A stretch of DNA of 64,000 nucleotides from Zhongshania sp. (GTDB taxonomy: Bacteria > Pseudomonadota > Gammaproteobacteria > Pseudomonadales > Spongiibacteraceae): positions 68,395 through 132,394 of the forward strand of contig NZ_JARGNU010000005.1 in the NCBI RefSeq assembly GCF_029212375.1, read 5' to 3'. Both the position numbers and the translations under genes were made by a program. Under the pieces are notes generated by a model, which was not told where the DNA came from, searched no databases, and saw nothing but the letters and a program-made list of their open reading frames with translations. Of this stretch, positions 42,577 to 51,308 are shown one piece after another; the first letter of the stretch is position 1; each line of letters opens with the position of its first letter.

Positions 42577-43665
42577 GTGAAGCAAATAATTCGGGTGTCG
42601 GTCATTTTCTGCATATGGGTGATGGCCGGAAGCGGTCAAGTAATGGCCGGTACGGTTGTTAACTTATACGACGAGCAGCTGGCGGTGGAGTCTCAGTCGC
42701 GCGAAGTCTTGAAAGCAGCCGCAGCCGAGGCGCTAGAACGGGTTTTTGTGCGGGTCTCTGGGCGTCGAGATGTCGGTAGTAGCCCGTCTTTGGCTGCTGC
42801 ACTGGCACAGCCGGAGCCTTTTATTACCCAATACCGCTACCAGCGGAGTAAAAGTGATGCGGGCGGCGATGTGCTGCAGCTCAGCCTTAGCTTCTCGCCG
42901 CGACAGGTCAATTCCGAGCTGCAATCGGCGGGTTTGCCGGTATGGTCTGCCAATCGTCCGGCAGTATTGGTGTGGTTGCTTGCTGACACCGTGGATGGTC
43001 GCCAATTTGTGGGTACCGACACTCAGGCGGAATTGCTCAGAGATTTGAAGGAAGTCGCCCAGCGTCGAGGCATAGTATTGCAATTGCCTCTGTTTGATTT
43101 GGCGGATTCGACCAATTTGAGCGCCGATGAACTTTGGCAAATGTCGGTGGACGATGTGCGTGCGGCATCGCAGCGGTATTCTGCGCCATTTGTGCTGATG
43201 GGCCGCGCTTCGCAGTTTTCGACTGGGCAGTGGGTGGCCAGTTGGGCGGTTTTGCAGGGTGATGAGATGATTCAGCTCGACAGCGAAGGCATGGATGGCC
43301 GAGATTTGCTGGCCGCGCCGGTGGACGCGTTAGCCGATCTGCAAGCATCAAAGTATTCGGTAGTGGCTGGCGGAGCGAGTAGTAGCGCAAATAGTTTAAT
43401 TTATATTAGCGGTGTAAAAGACTTCGCAGCCTACGCTGACATGGTCACCTATTTAGAGGGCTTGGCTGTTGTTCAGCATGCCAATACCGTGTGGCTGTCC
43501 AGCAATGAGTTGATTCTTGAGCTGGTGCTTAATGACGATATGGAAAAGGTAAAGCGCTTCCTTAGCTTAGATGGCCGTTTGCTGGAAGAGTCGCCGGGGA
43601 TGATGCAATCAAAATCTCCGCAAGCGGTGGCAGCGTATTATCGTTGGTCAGGTAGGCACTTGTGA
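42577..43665 (+). CDS. DUF2066 domain-containing exported protein
   Basis: A protein of about 362 residues with a signal peptide (VSVIFCIWVMAGSGQVMA) followed by the DUF2066 region (NLYDEQLAVESQSREV, ALERVFVRVSGRRD). The function is unknown; the conserved place beside perM and hda suggests a role at the envelope. The track extends to an ATG inside purM's promoter. I choose GTG 42577 because it directly precedes the signal peptide and AAAGGG lies upstream. The end overlaps the start of the AI-2E transporter gene by four bases. Confidence 0.8.
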   Translation: MKQIIRVSVIFCIWVMAGSGQVMAGTVVNLYDEQLAVESQSREVLKAAAAEALERVFVRVSGRRDVGSSPSLAAALAQPEPFITQYRYQRSKSDAGGDVLQLSLSFSPRQVNSELQSAGLPVWSANRPAVLVWLLADTVDGRQFVGTDTQAELLRDLKEVAQRRGIVLQLPLFDLADSTNLSADELWQMSVDDVRAASQRYSAPFVLMGRASQFSTGQWVASWAVLQGDEMIQLDSEGMDGRDLLAAPVDALADLQASKYSVVAGGASSSANSLIYISGVKDFAAYADMVTYLEGLAVVQHANTVWLSSNELILELVLNDDMEKVKRFLSLDGRLLEESPGMMQSKSPQAVAAYYRWSGRHL

Positions 43666-44753
43666 GTAGTTTGCCTAAACCGGTTTGGGTCTTTGCCGGC
43701 CTTGGTGTTCTCGCTTTGGTCCTTCATTTATTGGGGCCAATTCTGATGCCATTTTTGCTGGCGGCGGTGCTTGCGTACATGGGTGACCCGCTTGCCGATC
43801 GGCTCGAAGCTAAGGGCATGGGCCGAACTTGGGCGGTGGTGACGGTGTTTGCTACCCTGAGTGTTGGCGGATTGGTGGTGTTGGCAATTACGGTGCCGCT
43901 GTTGATAGAGCAGCTGCAGTTGTTAATGGAGCGGCTGTACGATGGCCTGCGTTGGTTGCAGGCCACAGCCTTGCCCGCGCTGCGCCAATATTTGGATTTG
44001 CCTGGGCAATCTCAGCCAATGGACGCTGCGCGTGACGCGATAAGCAAGCATTGGGACAGTGCAGGGGGAATTCTCTTTTACCTCTGGGGTAAGGTTAGCG
44101 GCTCAAGTCTTGCCCTCCTTGCGTGGTTGGCGAACATCACTTTAGTGCCGGTGGTTAGCTTTTATTTGTTGCGCGACTGGGATGTGCTAATGGCGGCAAT
44201 TCGCAATTTACTGCCAAGGTCAATAGAGGCGCGCACGGTGCTTATTGCCAGCGAGTGTGATGAAATTCTTGGCGCTTTTGCTCGCGGCCAACTATTGGTG
44301 ATGTTGGCTTTGGCAGCCCTGTATACCGTGGGGCTGTGGATTGTGGGTTTAGATTTAGCCTTGGTGCTGGGTTTGGCTGCTGGTTTGGCGAGTATCGTTC
44401 CGTATCTTGGGGTTATTGTTGGTATTGGCGCCGCCGGTACGGCCGCATTTTTTCAGTTTGATAGCCTTTGGCCTCTTGCGGGGGTGGCGGCGGTATTTGG
44501 AGTGGGCCAGCTATTGGAATCGATGTTGTTAACGCCGATGTTGGTCGGCGAAAAAATAGGCCTGCATCCGGTGGTGGTGATATTTGCAATATTGGCTGGC
44601 GGCCAGTTATTTGGTTTTGTTGGAATTTTGCTGGCACTGCCTGTTGCCGCGGTTATTAAAGTGATGATTAATCATTTACACGCCTCTTATAAACAAAGTG
44701 GTTTCTATGGCGCGGTCACGGTGCTGACTGACGAGCAGGAGCTTGGGGATTAA
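43662..44753 (+). CDS. perM: AI-2E family transporter (PerM-like)
   Basis: A 363-residue inner-membrane protein of the AI-2E/PerM exporter superfamily with about eight hydrophobic helices. LPKPVWVFAGLGVLALVLHLL is the first helix, and a large soluble loop lies at ~70-140. The C-terminal half has GLAAGLASIVPYLGVIVGIG and LLTPMLVGEKIGLHP, both family signatures. The GTG start overlaps the preceding stop (GTGA), and its own stop overlaps the hda start (TAATG), so three genes are coupled. The substrate is unknown; some members export ions or signals. Confidence 0.88.
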   Translation: MSSLPKPVWVFAGLGVLALVLHLLGPILMPFLLAAVLAYMGDPLADRLEAKGMGRTWAVVTVFATLSVGGLVVLAITVPLLIEQLQLLMERLYDGLRWLQATALPALRQYLDLPGQSQPMDAARDAISKHWDSAGGILFYLWGKVSGSSLALLAWLANITLVPVVSFYLLRDWDVLMAAIRNLLPRSIEARTVLIASECDEILGAFARGQLLVMLALAALYTVGLWIVGLDLALVLGLAAGLASIVPYLGVIVGIGAAGTAAFFQFDSLWPLAGVAAVFGVGQLLESMLLTPMLVGEKIGLHPVVVIFAILAGGQLFGFVGILLALPVAAVIKVMINHLHASYKQSGFYGAVTVLTDEQELGD

Positions 44754-45448
44754 TGGCAAGTCAGCAACTGCCATTGGCGTTTAAGCTAGACAATGAAGCA
44801 ACTTTTGATAATTTCTACGTGGCTGAAGAGCATCGCCTAGTGGTGAATCAACTGCGCTTGCAGGCCGCTGCCCAAGGTGAAAAGTGGGTTTATTTGGGGG
44901 GGGGCGTTGGGCGCAGTCATTTGCTGCAGGCGTGCTGTCATTTGGCCGAAGGCGCAGGTTTGTATGCCCGCTATATTCCATTGGCCGAGGTGGTGGATTA
45001 TGAACCCGAGGCTTTGTTGGAAGGCTCTGAGTACCTTGATTTATTGTGTTTAGATGACTTAGACGCCGTGGTGGGGCGCGCCAATTGGGAGCGGGCGTTG
45101 TTTAATTGCTATAACCAGATGTTAACAACGGAATCGCGGATGCTGGTTGCATCGGCCAAGCCGCTAAGTCAGCAGGAGGTGGAATTACCTGATTTGCGTT
45201 CGCGCCTGCAGAGCTTTAGTGCTTATTTTTTGCACAGCTCCGACGAGGCGGCCAAGCTGGCTGCATTTCAGTTTCGGGCGGGGCTGCGAGGAATTACAAT
45301 TTCTGACGCGGTGGCTGAATATATTTACATGCGTTGCCAGCGCGACCTTGCGAGTTTATTTGGAATATTGAATACTCTGGACCTGCTCAGTTTGGCTGAG
45401 CAACGCAAGCTCACTATTCCCTTTATAAAAAAGGCGATGGGGTGGTAA
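44753..45448 (+). CDS. hda: DnaA regulatory inactivator Hda
   Basis: A 231-residue AAA+ protein that promotes hydrolysis of ATP bound to DnaA, preventing re-initiation. QQLPLAFKL at the N terminus matches the clamp-binding motif (QLxLxF) used to contact the beta clamp. The Walker A region is GGGVGRSHLL, with Arg in place of Lys as is normal for Hda. Walker B is LLCLDDLDAV. It lacks the DNA-binding domain IV of DnaA, fitting Hda and not DnaA. It is coupled to perM. Confidence 0.95.
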   Translation: MASQQLPLAFKLDNEATFDNFYVAEEHRLVVNQLRLQAAAQGEKWVYLGGGVGRSHLLQACCHLAEGAGLYARYIPLAEVVDYEPEALLEGSEYLDLLCLDDLDAVVGRANWERALFNCYNQMLTTESRMLVASAKPLSQQEVELPDLRSRLQSFSAYFLHSSDEAAKLAAFQFRAGLRGITISDAVAEYIYMRCQRDLASLFGILNTLDLLSLAEQRKLTIPFIKKAMGW

Positions 45449-45454
45449 GTATTT

Positions 45455-45482
45455 TTGTCGTAAAACTGGTAATACGTATATT
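45455..45482 (+). promoter_or_regulatory. Promoter candidate upstream of ompA-like gene
   Basis: TTGTCG and TATATT are separated by 16 bp. This would give a leader of over 200 nt before the porin gene, so a second promoter closer to the gene is possible. Confidence 0.3.
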
Positions 45483-45697
45483 TGCGACTATTTTTAGCAT
45501 AAGCATAGGGACGTGCTTGTTAACAGGTGTTCGGAGAACTTCATTCAACTAGAATGGCTGGGTGCTTAAAATGAGGGCTTGCGTGGTAAAATTACACAAA
45601 ATCAGGCGTGCAAGCGTCAATGCCCATGTTATTCTGGACTCATGGCGTGCTTTCACGGCATAGCAAAGGAAGTTTCTAAAAAATGAAGGGGAGAGTT

Positions 45698-46804
45698 ATG
45701 CGTAAATTTCTATTGAGTGCGGCAGTGGCTAGTTGCATGTTGCCTACTCTGGTCTCTGCTGCGGAGGAAGGTACTTGGTATTTGAACCCAGCCATCGGCC
45801 AGTACTTTTTTGACGGTTCTCGTGACTTGACCAGCACAGAAGTGGCGCTGTTTGGCGCTGAATATGTACTCAGCAAAGACTGGGGCGTTGAATTGCGTGG
45901 TTTGTACGCCGTTGCGGCAAGCGATCGCGATATTAAAGCGTTGGATCAAAAAATCCTTGGCAGCAGTGTTGATATGCTGCGCTATTTCAGCACTGACAGT
46001 AAGTTAACTCCTTATCTCGCTGGTGGTGTGGGTGTTATTGAATCAGATTTTGAAAATGGTCGCTACGACAGCCAGACTCAACTGAATGCTGGTGGCGGTG
46101 TTCGTTACGCCATCGATCAGCAGTGGTCTGTGCGTGGTGATGCGCGCATGGTTTATGGTACCGACCATGAAACTCAAGATAGTAATGTATCAATTGGTTT
46201 GAGTTATAACTTTGGTGGCTCACCCACGCCAGCACCTACTCCTATGCCTGTATCGAATGATTCCGATGCTGATGGCGTAGAAGATGGCGTTGACCAGTGC
46301 CCAGGTACGCCTGCTGGTGTTGCTGTGGATGCAAAAGGTTGTGCTTTGGATAAAGACGGTGACGGCGTGCCAAACTACCGTGACAAGTGTCCAAACACCC
46401 CAGCTGGTCGTCAGGTTGATAAATTCGGTTGCAAGTTCGTTCTTAAGCACACCGAAAGCCTCAAGCTGGAAATTAATTTCGCTAACGACTCAGATGCGAT
46501 TCCAGTAGCCTATGCTTCAGAGCTGAAAAAGGTTGCTGACTTCATGACTAAGTTCAGCGGTATTAAAGCGGTTGTAGAAGGTCACGCCGATAGCGTTGGC
46601 GCTGCAGCGTATAACAAGCAATTGTCTCAGCGTCGTGCAGACGCAGTGCGCAACGCCTTGATTCGCGATTACAATATTGCGGAGAATCGTCTGAGTGCAG
46701 TGGGTTACGGTGAAGAGCGCCCAATTGCCGATAATAAAGCAGCGGATGGCCGTCGTGCTAACCGCCGTGTTATTGCGGTAATGGCGGCAGAGGTTGCTGA
46801 ATAA
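45698..46804 (+). CDS. OmpA/OprF-family outer-membrane porin
   Basis: A protein of about 368 residues with a signal peptide (KFLLSAAVASCMLPTLVSA). An eight-stranded beta-barrel region (GTWYLNPAIGQYFFDG to GLSYNFGG) is followed by a Pro-rich linker. Two thrombospondin type 3 calcium-binding repeats come next (DSDADGVEDGVDQCP, DKDGDGVPNYRDKCP), then the C-terminal peptidoglycan-binding OmpA domain (VEGHADSVGAAAYNKQLSQRRADAV). It anchors the outer membrane to the wall. The ATG at 45698 after AGGGGAG is preferred over the track's 45683. It is a single-gene unit with its own terminator. Confidence 0.93.
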   Translation: MRKFLLSAAVASCMLPTLVSAAEEGTWYLNPAIGQYFFDGSRDLTSTEVALFGAEYVLSKDWGVELRGLYAVAASDRDIKALDQKILGSSVDMLRYFSTDSKLTPYLAGGVGVIESDFENGRYDSQTQLNAGGGVRYAIDQQWSVRGDARMVYGTDHETQDSNVSIGLSYNFGGSPTPAPTPMPVSNDSDADGVEDGVDQCPGTPAGVAVDAKGCALDKDGDGVPNYRDKCPNTPAGRQVDKFGCKFVLKHTESLKLEINFANDSDAIPVAYASELKKVADFMTKFSGIKAVVEGHADSVGAAAYNKQLSQRRADAVRNALIRDYNIAENRLSAVGYGEERPIADNKAADGRRANRRVIAVMAAEVAE

Positions 46805-46821
46805 ACTTCAGCAAGCTAAAT

Positions 46822-46851
46822 AAAAAAAGGGGCCTTCGGGTCCCTTTTTTT
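46822..46851 (+). terminator. Rho-independent terminator after the porin gene
   Basis: AAAAAAAGGGGCC-TTCG-GGTCCCTTTTTTT is a strong stem with a stable TTCG loop, followed by T residues. Confidence 0.9.
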
Positions 46852-46972
46852 ATGTCTGAAAAAACTGCTTTAGTGGTGGCGCGAAGGTGTTTAGAAAGAC
46901 CTTAAGGCGGAGTTATCGTCTTGAAAAGAGGTTTGTTTTCGTGATTTTGACTGCAAGTGTATAGCTGGCATG

Positions 46973-46985
46973 GATCTTGTAGATC
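46973..46985. promoter_or_regulatory. Small palindrome upstream of the molybdoenzyme operon
   Basis: GATCT-TGT-AGATC is an exact inverted repeat. Its role is unknown; 13-bp palindromes can be found by chance. Confidence 0.2.
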
Positions 46986-47018
46986 ACCTGTATAGATAGC
47001 CATAAATCGAGCTGAATT

Positions 47019-47031
47019 CACCATTATGGTG
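47019..47031. promoter_or_regulatory. Palindrome CACCAT-T-ATGGTG before the molybdoenzyme gene
   Basis: A perfect 6+1+6 palindrome lies about 70 bases before the start codon. GGTGCGC directly after the left copy recurs near 47070. An operator for the operon is plausible but unproven. Confidence 0.3.
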
Positions 47032-47099
47032 CGCTTATTGGTGGCTTGTAATTATATGGATGCTCCTTAGTGGTGCGCCATAGTATTGGGGAGATATAG

Positions 47100-49283
47100 A
47101 TGATCTTTGGCCGAAAACACCGTAAGCCAATAACCATAGTTGATAAAAAGGTTGTCGACTGGAAGTACGCAGTATGTGGCTACTGCTCCACTGGCTGCTC
47201 TATCGAGGTGGGCTTGAACGCCGAGGGTAAACCCGTGGCTAGCCGTGGCAAGGGCAATGCGCCGGTCAATCAAGGCAAGCTTTGCATTAAAGGTATCTTT
47301 GAACACGAGCTAAGCGTTACTCCGGGTCGCGGTACTGAGCCGTTGATGCGCAATAAGATATATGATCAGTTTCAGCCCGCGAGTTGGGATACTGCACTGG
47401 ATAAAACCGCTGCAGAGTTTAAGCGTATTCAAGCGAAATATGGGCGTGATAGTGTCGCGGTTGTCTCGACTGGGCAGCTGCTTACAGAAGAATTTTATAC
47501 TTTAGGTAAGTTGGTGCGTGGGGTCATTGGCACCAATAATTATGATGGTAATACCACTCTGTGCATGGCCTCTGCGGTATCGGGTTATAAACGCTCTTTT
47601 GGCGCAGATGGTCCGCCAGGTTGTTACGACGATTTTGAAAGCACCCACTGTTTGATGGCTTTTGGCTCTAATCTGCCAGAGCAGCACCCCATTATTTATT
47701 GGCGCTTAAAAGAAGCGCTGGAAAAACGTAAATTCCCACTGATCGTGGTAGATCCACGCGTCACCATGTTTGCTCAGTTTGCGGACATTCATCTGCCGAT
47801 TACCCCTGGCACAGACCTAGTGTTATTGAATGCCCTAGCGCACGTGATCTTAGCGGAAGGGCTTCAAGATCAGGCTTATATCGAAGCCCACTGCAATGGC
47901 TTTGAGGAGCTGAAAGCGACGGTAGCCAAATACGATCCGGTCAGTGCCTCACGGATTTGCGGCATAGACGCCGACATGATTAAAAATGTGGCCAGAATTT
48001 ATGCCAAAGCGCCATCGGCGATGAGTATCTGGACCATGGGCATTAACCAGAGCACCCACGGCACCGACGGTGTTTGTGGTATTAATAATCTCAATTTAAT
48101 CACCGGCAATATTGGTATTCCTGGCGGCACCAGTCTGTCGATCACTGGTCAGTGTAATGCAATGGGCACGCGGGAGTGGTCGTCTTGCTCGGGCTTACCG
48201 GGTTATCGCGCCCTTGAAAAACAAGAACACCGTGATGAGGTCGCTAAATTTTGGGGTGTGGACGAAAGTTTCTTCCCAGCTAAGCGCGGCCTGCAGCAAA
48301 CCGATATTTTCCCCGCTATTGAGTCCGGCGAGATTAAGGCTTTGTGGATAGTGGCCACTAATCCACTAACGTCGATGCCGAACCAACCGCGAATTAAGAA
48401 GGCGCTGGAAAAACTCGAGTTTATGGTGGTGCAAGACGGCTACAAAGACTGTGAGACGGTAAATTTTGCCCATGTGTATTTGCCAGGCGCGCTTTGGGGT
48501 GAAAAAGAAGGGGTGCAGACCAATACCGAACGTCGGGTTAATTTGGTGCGCAAATTTGTTGAGCCGCCGGGACAGTCCAAGCCAGATCACTGGATATTTA
48601 GTGAGCTGGCAAAGCGTTTTGAGCAGGGGCGGACGATGGTATTTCCCGAGACCACCTCTGAAATTTTTGACGAGATGAAACAGCTGTCTAAGGGTGACGG
48701 CCGTAATCTCGATATATCCGGCATGAGCCACGACTTAATTGAGGCTCAGCGTGGTATTCAATGGCCAATGCGCGAAGGTGCAGAAACCGGCGATCCGCGC
48801 TTATATAGCGACGGTATATTCCCCAGCCCGAATGGCAAGGCGAATTTGTTGGCGATGGATTATATCGAAGACAACGAAGTGCCCAGCGATAGCTACCCCT
48901 TCTGGCTGAATAGCGGCCGAGTGGTTGAGCATTTTCATACGCGTACTAAGACCGGCAAAATTGGTAATTTGAATAAGTTTAGCCCCACACCTTATATGGA
49001 GATGAATCCAGATTCTGCCCGTGAGCAGGGGGTTAAGCACCAGAGTTATGTGCGGCTAGTATCTAAGCGTGGCGATGCAGTGGTGATGGTTCAGCTCACG
49101 CAGCGAGTGCCTCACAATATGGTGTTTATTCCCATGCATTACCACGATTGTGTTAACCGCTTGTCACTGGGTTTACTCGATCCCTATTCACGGCAACCTG
49201 CCTTTAAGCAGTGTGCGGTGCGCATAGAGCAGATTGATCAAAAAGAAGCTGGGCGACTAAACGTTGAGCGTCGCGCCTACTGA
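47100..49283 (+). CDS. NasA/NarB-like molybdopterin oxidoreductase, catalytic subunit
   Basis: A 727-residue Mo-bis-MGD enzyme of the DMSO reductase superfamily. The N-terminal [4Fe-4S] motif is CGYCSTGC...GKLCIKG. The probable Mo ligand is Cys in NTTLCMASAVSGYKRSFG, in the same setting as assimilatory nitrate reductases. MGINQSTHGTDGV, GNIGIPGGTSLSITGQCNAMG and the C-terminal NKFSPTPYMEMNPDSA are also NasA-like. There is no twin-arginine signal, so it should face the cytoplasm. The next gene encodes a fused Fe-S/DmsC partner, unusual for NasA-type enzymes, which normally use ferredoxin or NADH. The substrate is unproven: nitrate is my first guess. No maturation chaperone or nitrite reductase lies nearby. 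Confidence 0.75.
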   Translation: MIFGRKHRKPITIVDKKVVDWKYAVCGYCSTGCSIEVGLNAEGKPVASRGKGNAPVNQGKLCIKGIFEHELSVTPGRGTEPLMRNKIYDQFQPASWDTALDKTAAEFKRIQAKYGRDSVAVVSTGQLLTEEFYTLGKLVRGVIGTNNYDGNTTLCMASAVSGYKRSFGADGPPGCYDDFESTHCLMAFGSNLPEQHPIIYWRLKEALEKRKFPLIVVDPRVTMFAQFADIHLPITPGTDLVLLNALAHVILAEGLQDQAYIEAHCNGFEELKATVAKYDPVSASRICGIDADMIKNVARIYAKAPSAMSIWTMGINQSTHGTDGVCGINNLNLITGNIGIPGGTSLSITGQCNAMGTREWSSCSGLPGYRALEKQEHRDEVAKFWGVDESFFPAKRGLQQTDIFPAIESGEIKALWIVATNPLTSMPNQPRIKKALEKLEFMVVQDGYKDCETVNFAHVYLPGALWGEKEGVQTNTERRVNLVRKFVEPPGQSKPDHWIFSELAKRFEQGRTMVFPETTSEIFDEMKQLSKGDGRNLDISGMSHDLIEAQRGIQWPMREGAETGDPRLYSDGIFPSPNGKANLLAMDYIEDNEVPSDSYPFWLNSGRVVEHFHTRTKTGKIGNLNKFSPTPYMEMNPDSAREQGVKHQSYVRLVSKRGDAVVMVQLTQRVPHNMVFIPMHYHDCVNRLSLGLLDPYSRQPAFKQCAVRIEQIDQKEAGRLNVERRAY

Positions 49284-49385
49284 ATGGTGCGGGCGCTGCC
49301 CGCGCAGAACATCTTGTAGTTTGTCATATGGTTTTTAGAGTGTTTGTGGCTTTAGCGCCAATACGCTCGGCAAAGGGTCTTATAT

Positions 49386-51236
49386 ATGTGGAAAGTTAGA
49401 GACGATGAACCCAGTTACGCCTTTCTCAAGGAGCCAACGGCTCCTGAGGTAAATTATTACGAGGCGCCCATCGATCTTATTGCGCGTACTGGTGGGGCCT
49501 TGCCCGCTGGCCGCGAAATGTTTATTAATGAAGAGCCTGGCGTGGGTAATAACCCCAATCGTAATAAACAGCATGCATTTCATTTTACTGCCGATAATTG
49601 CATAGGCTGCCACGCCTGCGAAGCGGCCTGTAGTGAGAAAAACGACAATCCTGCGCATATCAGTTTCCGCTCTGTAGGCTATGTTGAAGGCGGCACCTAC
49701 CCCGACTTCAAACGCATGAATATTTCCATGGCCTGCAATCACTGCGACGATCCGGTGTGTTTAAAAGGTTGTCCAACCCGCGCTTACACCAAGCATGTGG
49801 AATACGGCGCGGTGCTGCAAGATCCAGAAACCTGCTTTGGCTGCGGTTACTGCACTTGGGTCTGCCCTTATAACGCGCCGCAACTCGACCCAATCAAAGG
49901 TCAGGTGTCTAAGTGCAATATGTGTGTAGATCGCCTCGAGGTTAATTTAAAACCCGCCTGTGTGTCGGCGTGCTTGGGTAATGCACTTAATTTTGGTGTG
50001 GTCGATGATCTGCCGGAAAACCGCGAACAGGGTAAAACGAGTATTCCTGGCTTTCCCGATCCCGAGATCACCCACCCTAATATTCGCTTCCAGCAAATTC
50101 AAAATATGCCTGACGAAGTGACTCGCACCGATGGTATGTCGGTGAAATACCATAAGGGCGACGATGGCCAGTATCGGCCAGTGGTAGATCAGAAGAAAGG
50201 CGTTGAGAAGAAGTGGAGTCTCGGCAAACTTAGCTCTCGCGAAAATCCGCTGGTGATATTTACCTTGGTTAGCCAAACCTCGCTAGGCGCCTTTTTGTTG
50301 AGTTTCCTTGGCGCGCAGCTGGGTATCGACAGCATTATCGCCCTGCGTGACTCAGTGATGTACATCCCCTTTATGGCGGCAACAGTGGGTCTAGCTGGGC
50401 TGGGTATGCTGATGTCGGCGACTCACCTTGGTAAACCTTGGCGCTTTTATCGGGGCTTTAATAATTTACGTCATTCTCCTGTGTGTCGTGAAGGCTTGGG
50501 TATGCTGCTGTATATGGTATTTGCTGGAATACATTTATTAGCGATGCTACCTGAAAATACCGTGTTTATTTCTCTGTTTGGTACTTGGGGAACGTTCAGC
50601 GGTGTGGCAATCACTAGCGGTTATTTGGCGCTAATCGCCGGCGCGGTGGGGCTTTACTATATGTATCGCTGCTACCGTATCCCCGCGCGGCCGTTTTGGA
50701 ATCACTGGCAGACCGGTAGCGCATTCTTAGGCACATCGCTTAGCTTGGGCAGTGTCGTGCTGGGCGCCGTTGGTGTGCCAACCTTGATGTTGATTGGCGC
50801 CGACGGCCTCGCAATGCTGAAATTGTGCCTTGCCGTCATGGTGATTGGTATTGCTTTAGAAGCCTTTGGATTGTGGCGTCATGGGGTGGCGATGGATAAG
50901 GGAAATAATGAAGGTAGTGTGTCGCACTATATTCAATGCACCTTGTTTGGCAAAAGCTATGCCCTGCGTAACCTACTATTACTGGGTAATCTGATTCTGG
51001 CGGCGGTGCTGCTCAGTGGCTCCGAGCTTGGGGTGCTGAACTTAATTGGTGGCGCGGTATTGTGCGGTTCTATATTAGCAACGGCGATAATTGGACGCTG
51101 CCTCTTCTATGTATTGGTAATACCCACAACCATGCCCGGCGCGTTCTTTTGGAAGAACAAAGATTTTGAAGAGCATGCACGAGACATCGGCTTGGCCAAT
51201 ATGCCCCAAGTTGGTGTGGTAGCGCACGCTCACTGA
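49386..51236 (+). CDS. Fused DmsB-DmsC electron-transfer/membrane-anchor subunit
   Basis: A 616-residue fusion protein. The first ~240 residues are a DmsB-type ferredoxin with four cysteine clusters: CIGCHACEAACSEKN, CNHCDDPVCLKGCP, CFGCGYCTWVCP and CNMCVDRL...CVSACL. After a linker of about 40 residues, eight hydrophobic helices resemble DmsC (ATHLGKPWRFYRGF is typical), an anchor that oxidises menaquinol or ubiquinol without heme. It lies 102 bp after the catalytic gene. Together they could form a two-gene, three-domain quinol-linked reductase or dehydrogenase. In most systems DmsB and DmsC are separate genes, so this fusion is noteworthy. Confidence 0.85.
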   Translation: MWKVRDDEPSYAFLKEPTAPEVNYYEAPIDLIARTGGALPAGREMFINEEPGVGNNPNRNKQHAFHFTADNCIGCHACEAACSEKNDNPAHISFRSVGYVEGGTYPDFKRMNISMACNHCDDPVCLKGCPTRAYTKHVEYGAVLQDPETCFGCGYCTWVCPYNAPQLDPIKGQVSKCNMCVDRLEVNLKPACVSACLGNALNFGVVDDLPENREQGKTSIPGFPDPEITHPNIRFQQIQNMPDEVTRTDGMSVKYHKGDDGQYRPVVDQKKGVEKKWSLGKLSSRENPLVIFTLVSQTSLGAFLLSFLGAQLGIDSIIALRDSVMYIPFMAATVGLAGLGMLMSATHLGKPWRFYRGFNNLRHSPVCREGLGMLLYMVFAGIHLLAMLPENTVFISLFGTWGTFSGVAITSGYLALIAGAVGLYYMYRCYRIPARPFWNHWQTGSAFLGTSLSLGSVVLGAVGVPTLMLIGADGLAMLKLCLAVMVIGIALEAFGLWRHGVAMDKGNNEGSVSHYIQCTLFGKSYALRNLLLLGNLILAAVLLSGSELGVLNLIGGAVLCGSILATAIIGRCLFYVLVIPTTMPGAFFWKNKDFEEHARDIGLANMPQVGVVAHAH

Positions 51237-51264
51237 GGAGTGTTAGCTTAAGCTTAGCAAGCAT

Positions 51265-51296
51265 AAGGGCAGCGTAGCTGCCCTTACTCGTTTTTT
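51265..51296 (+). terminator. Rho-independent terminator after the DmsBC-type gene
   Basis: AAGGGCAGC-GTA-GCTGCCCTT is a perfect 9-bp stem followed, after five bases, by TTTTTT. It lies between convergent genes. Confidence 0.85.
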
Positions 51297-51308
51297 GTCC
51301 TCAGGTTG

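Noticed and set aside
49386-51236. Possibility that the DmsB-DmsC fusion is a frame error joining two genes
   Set aside because: The frame is open throughout with a linker of sensible composition; there is no stop or start between the domains.
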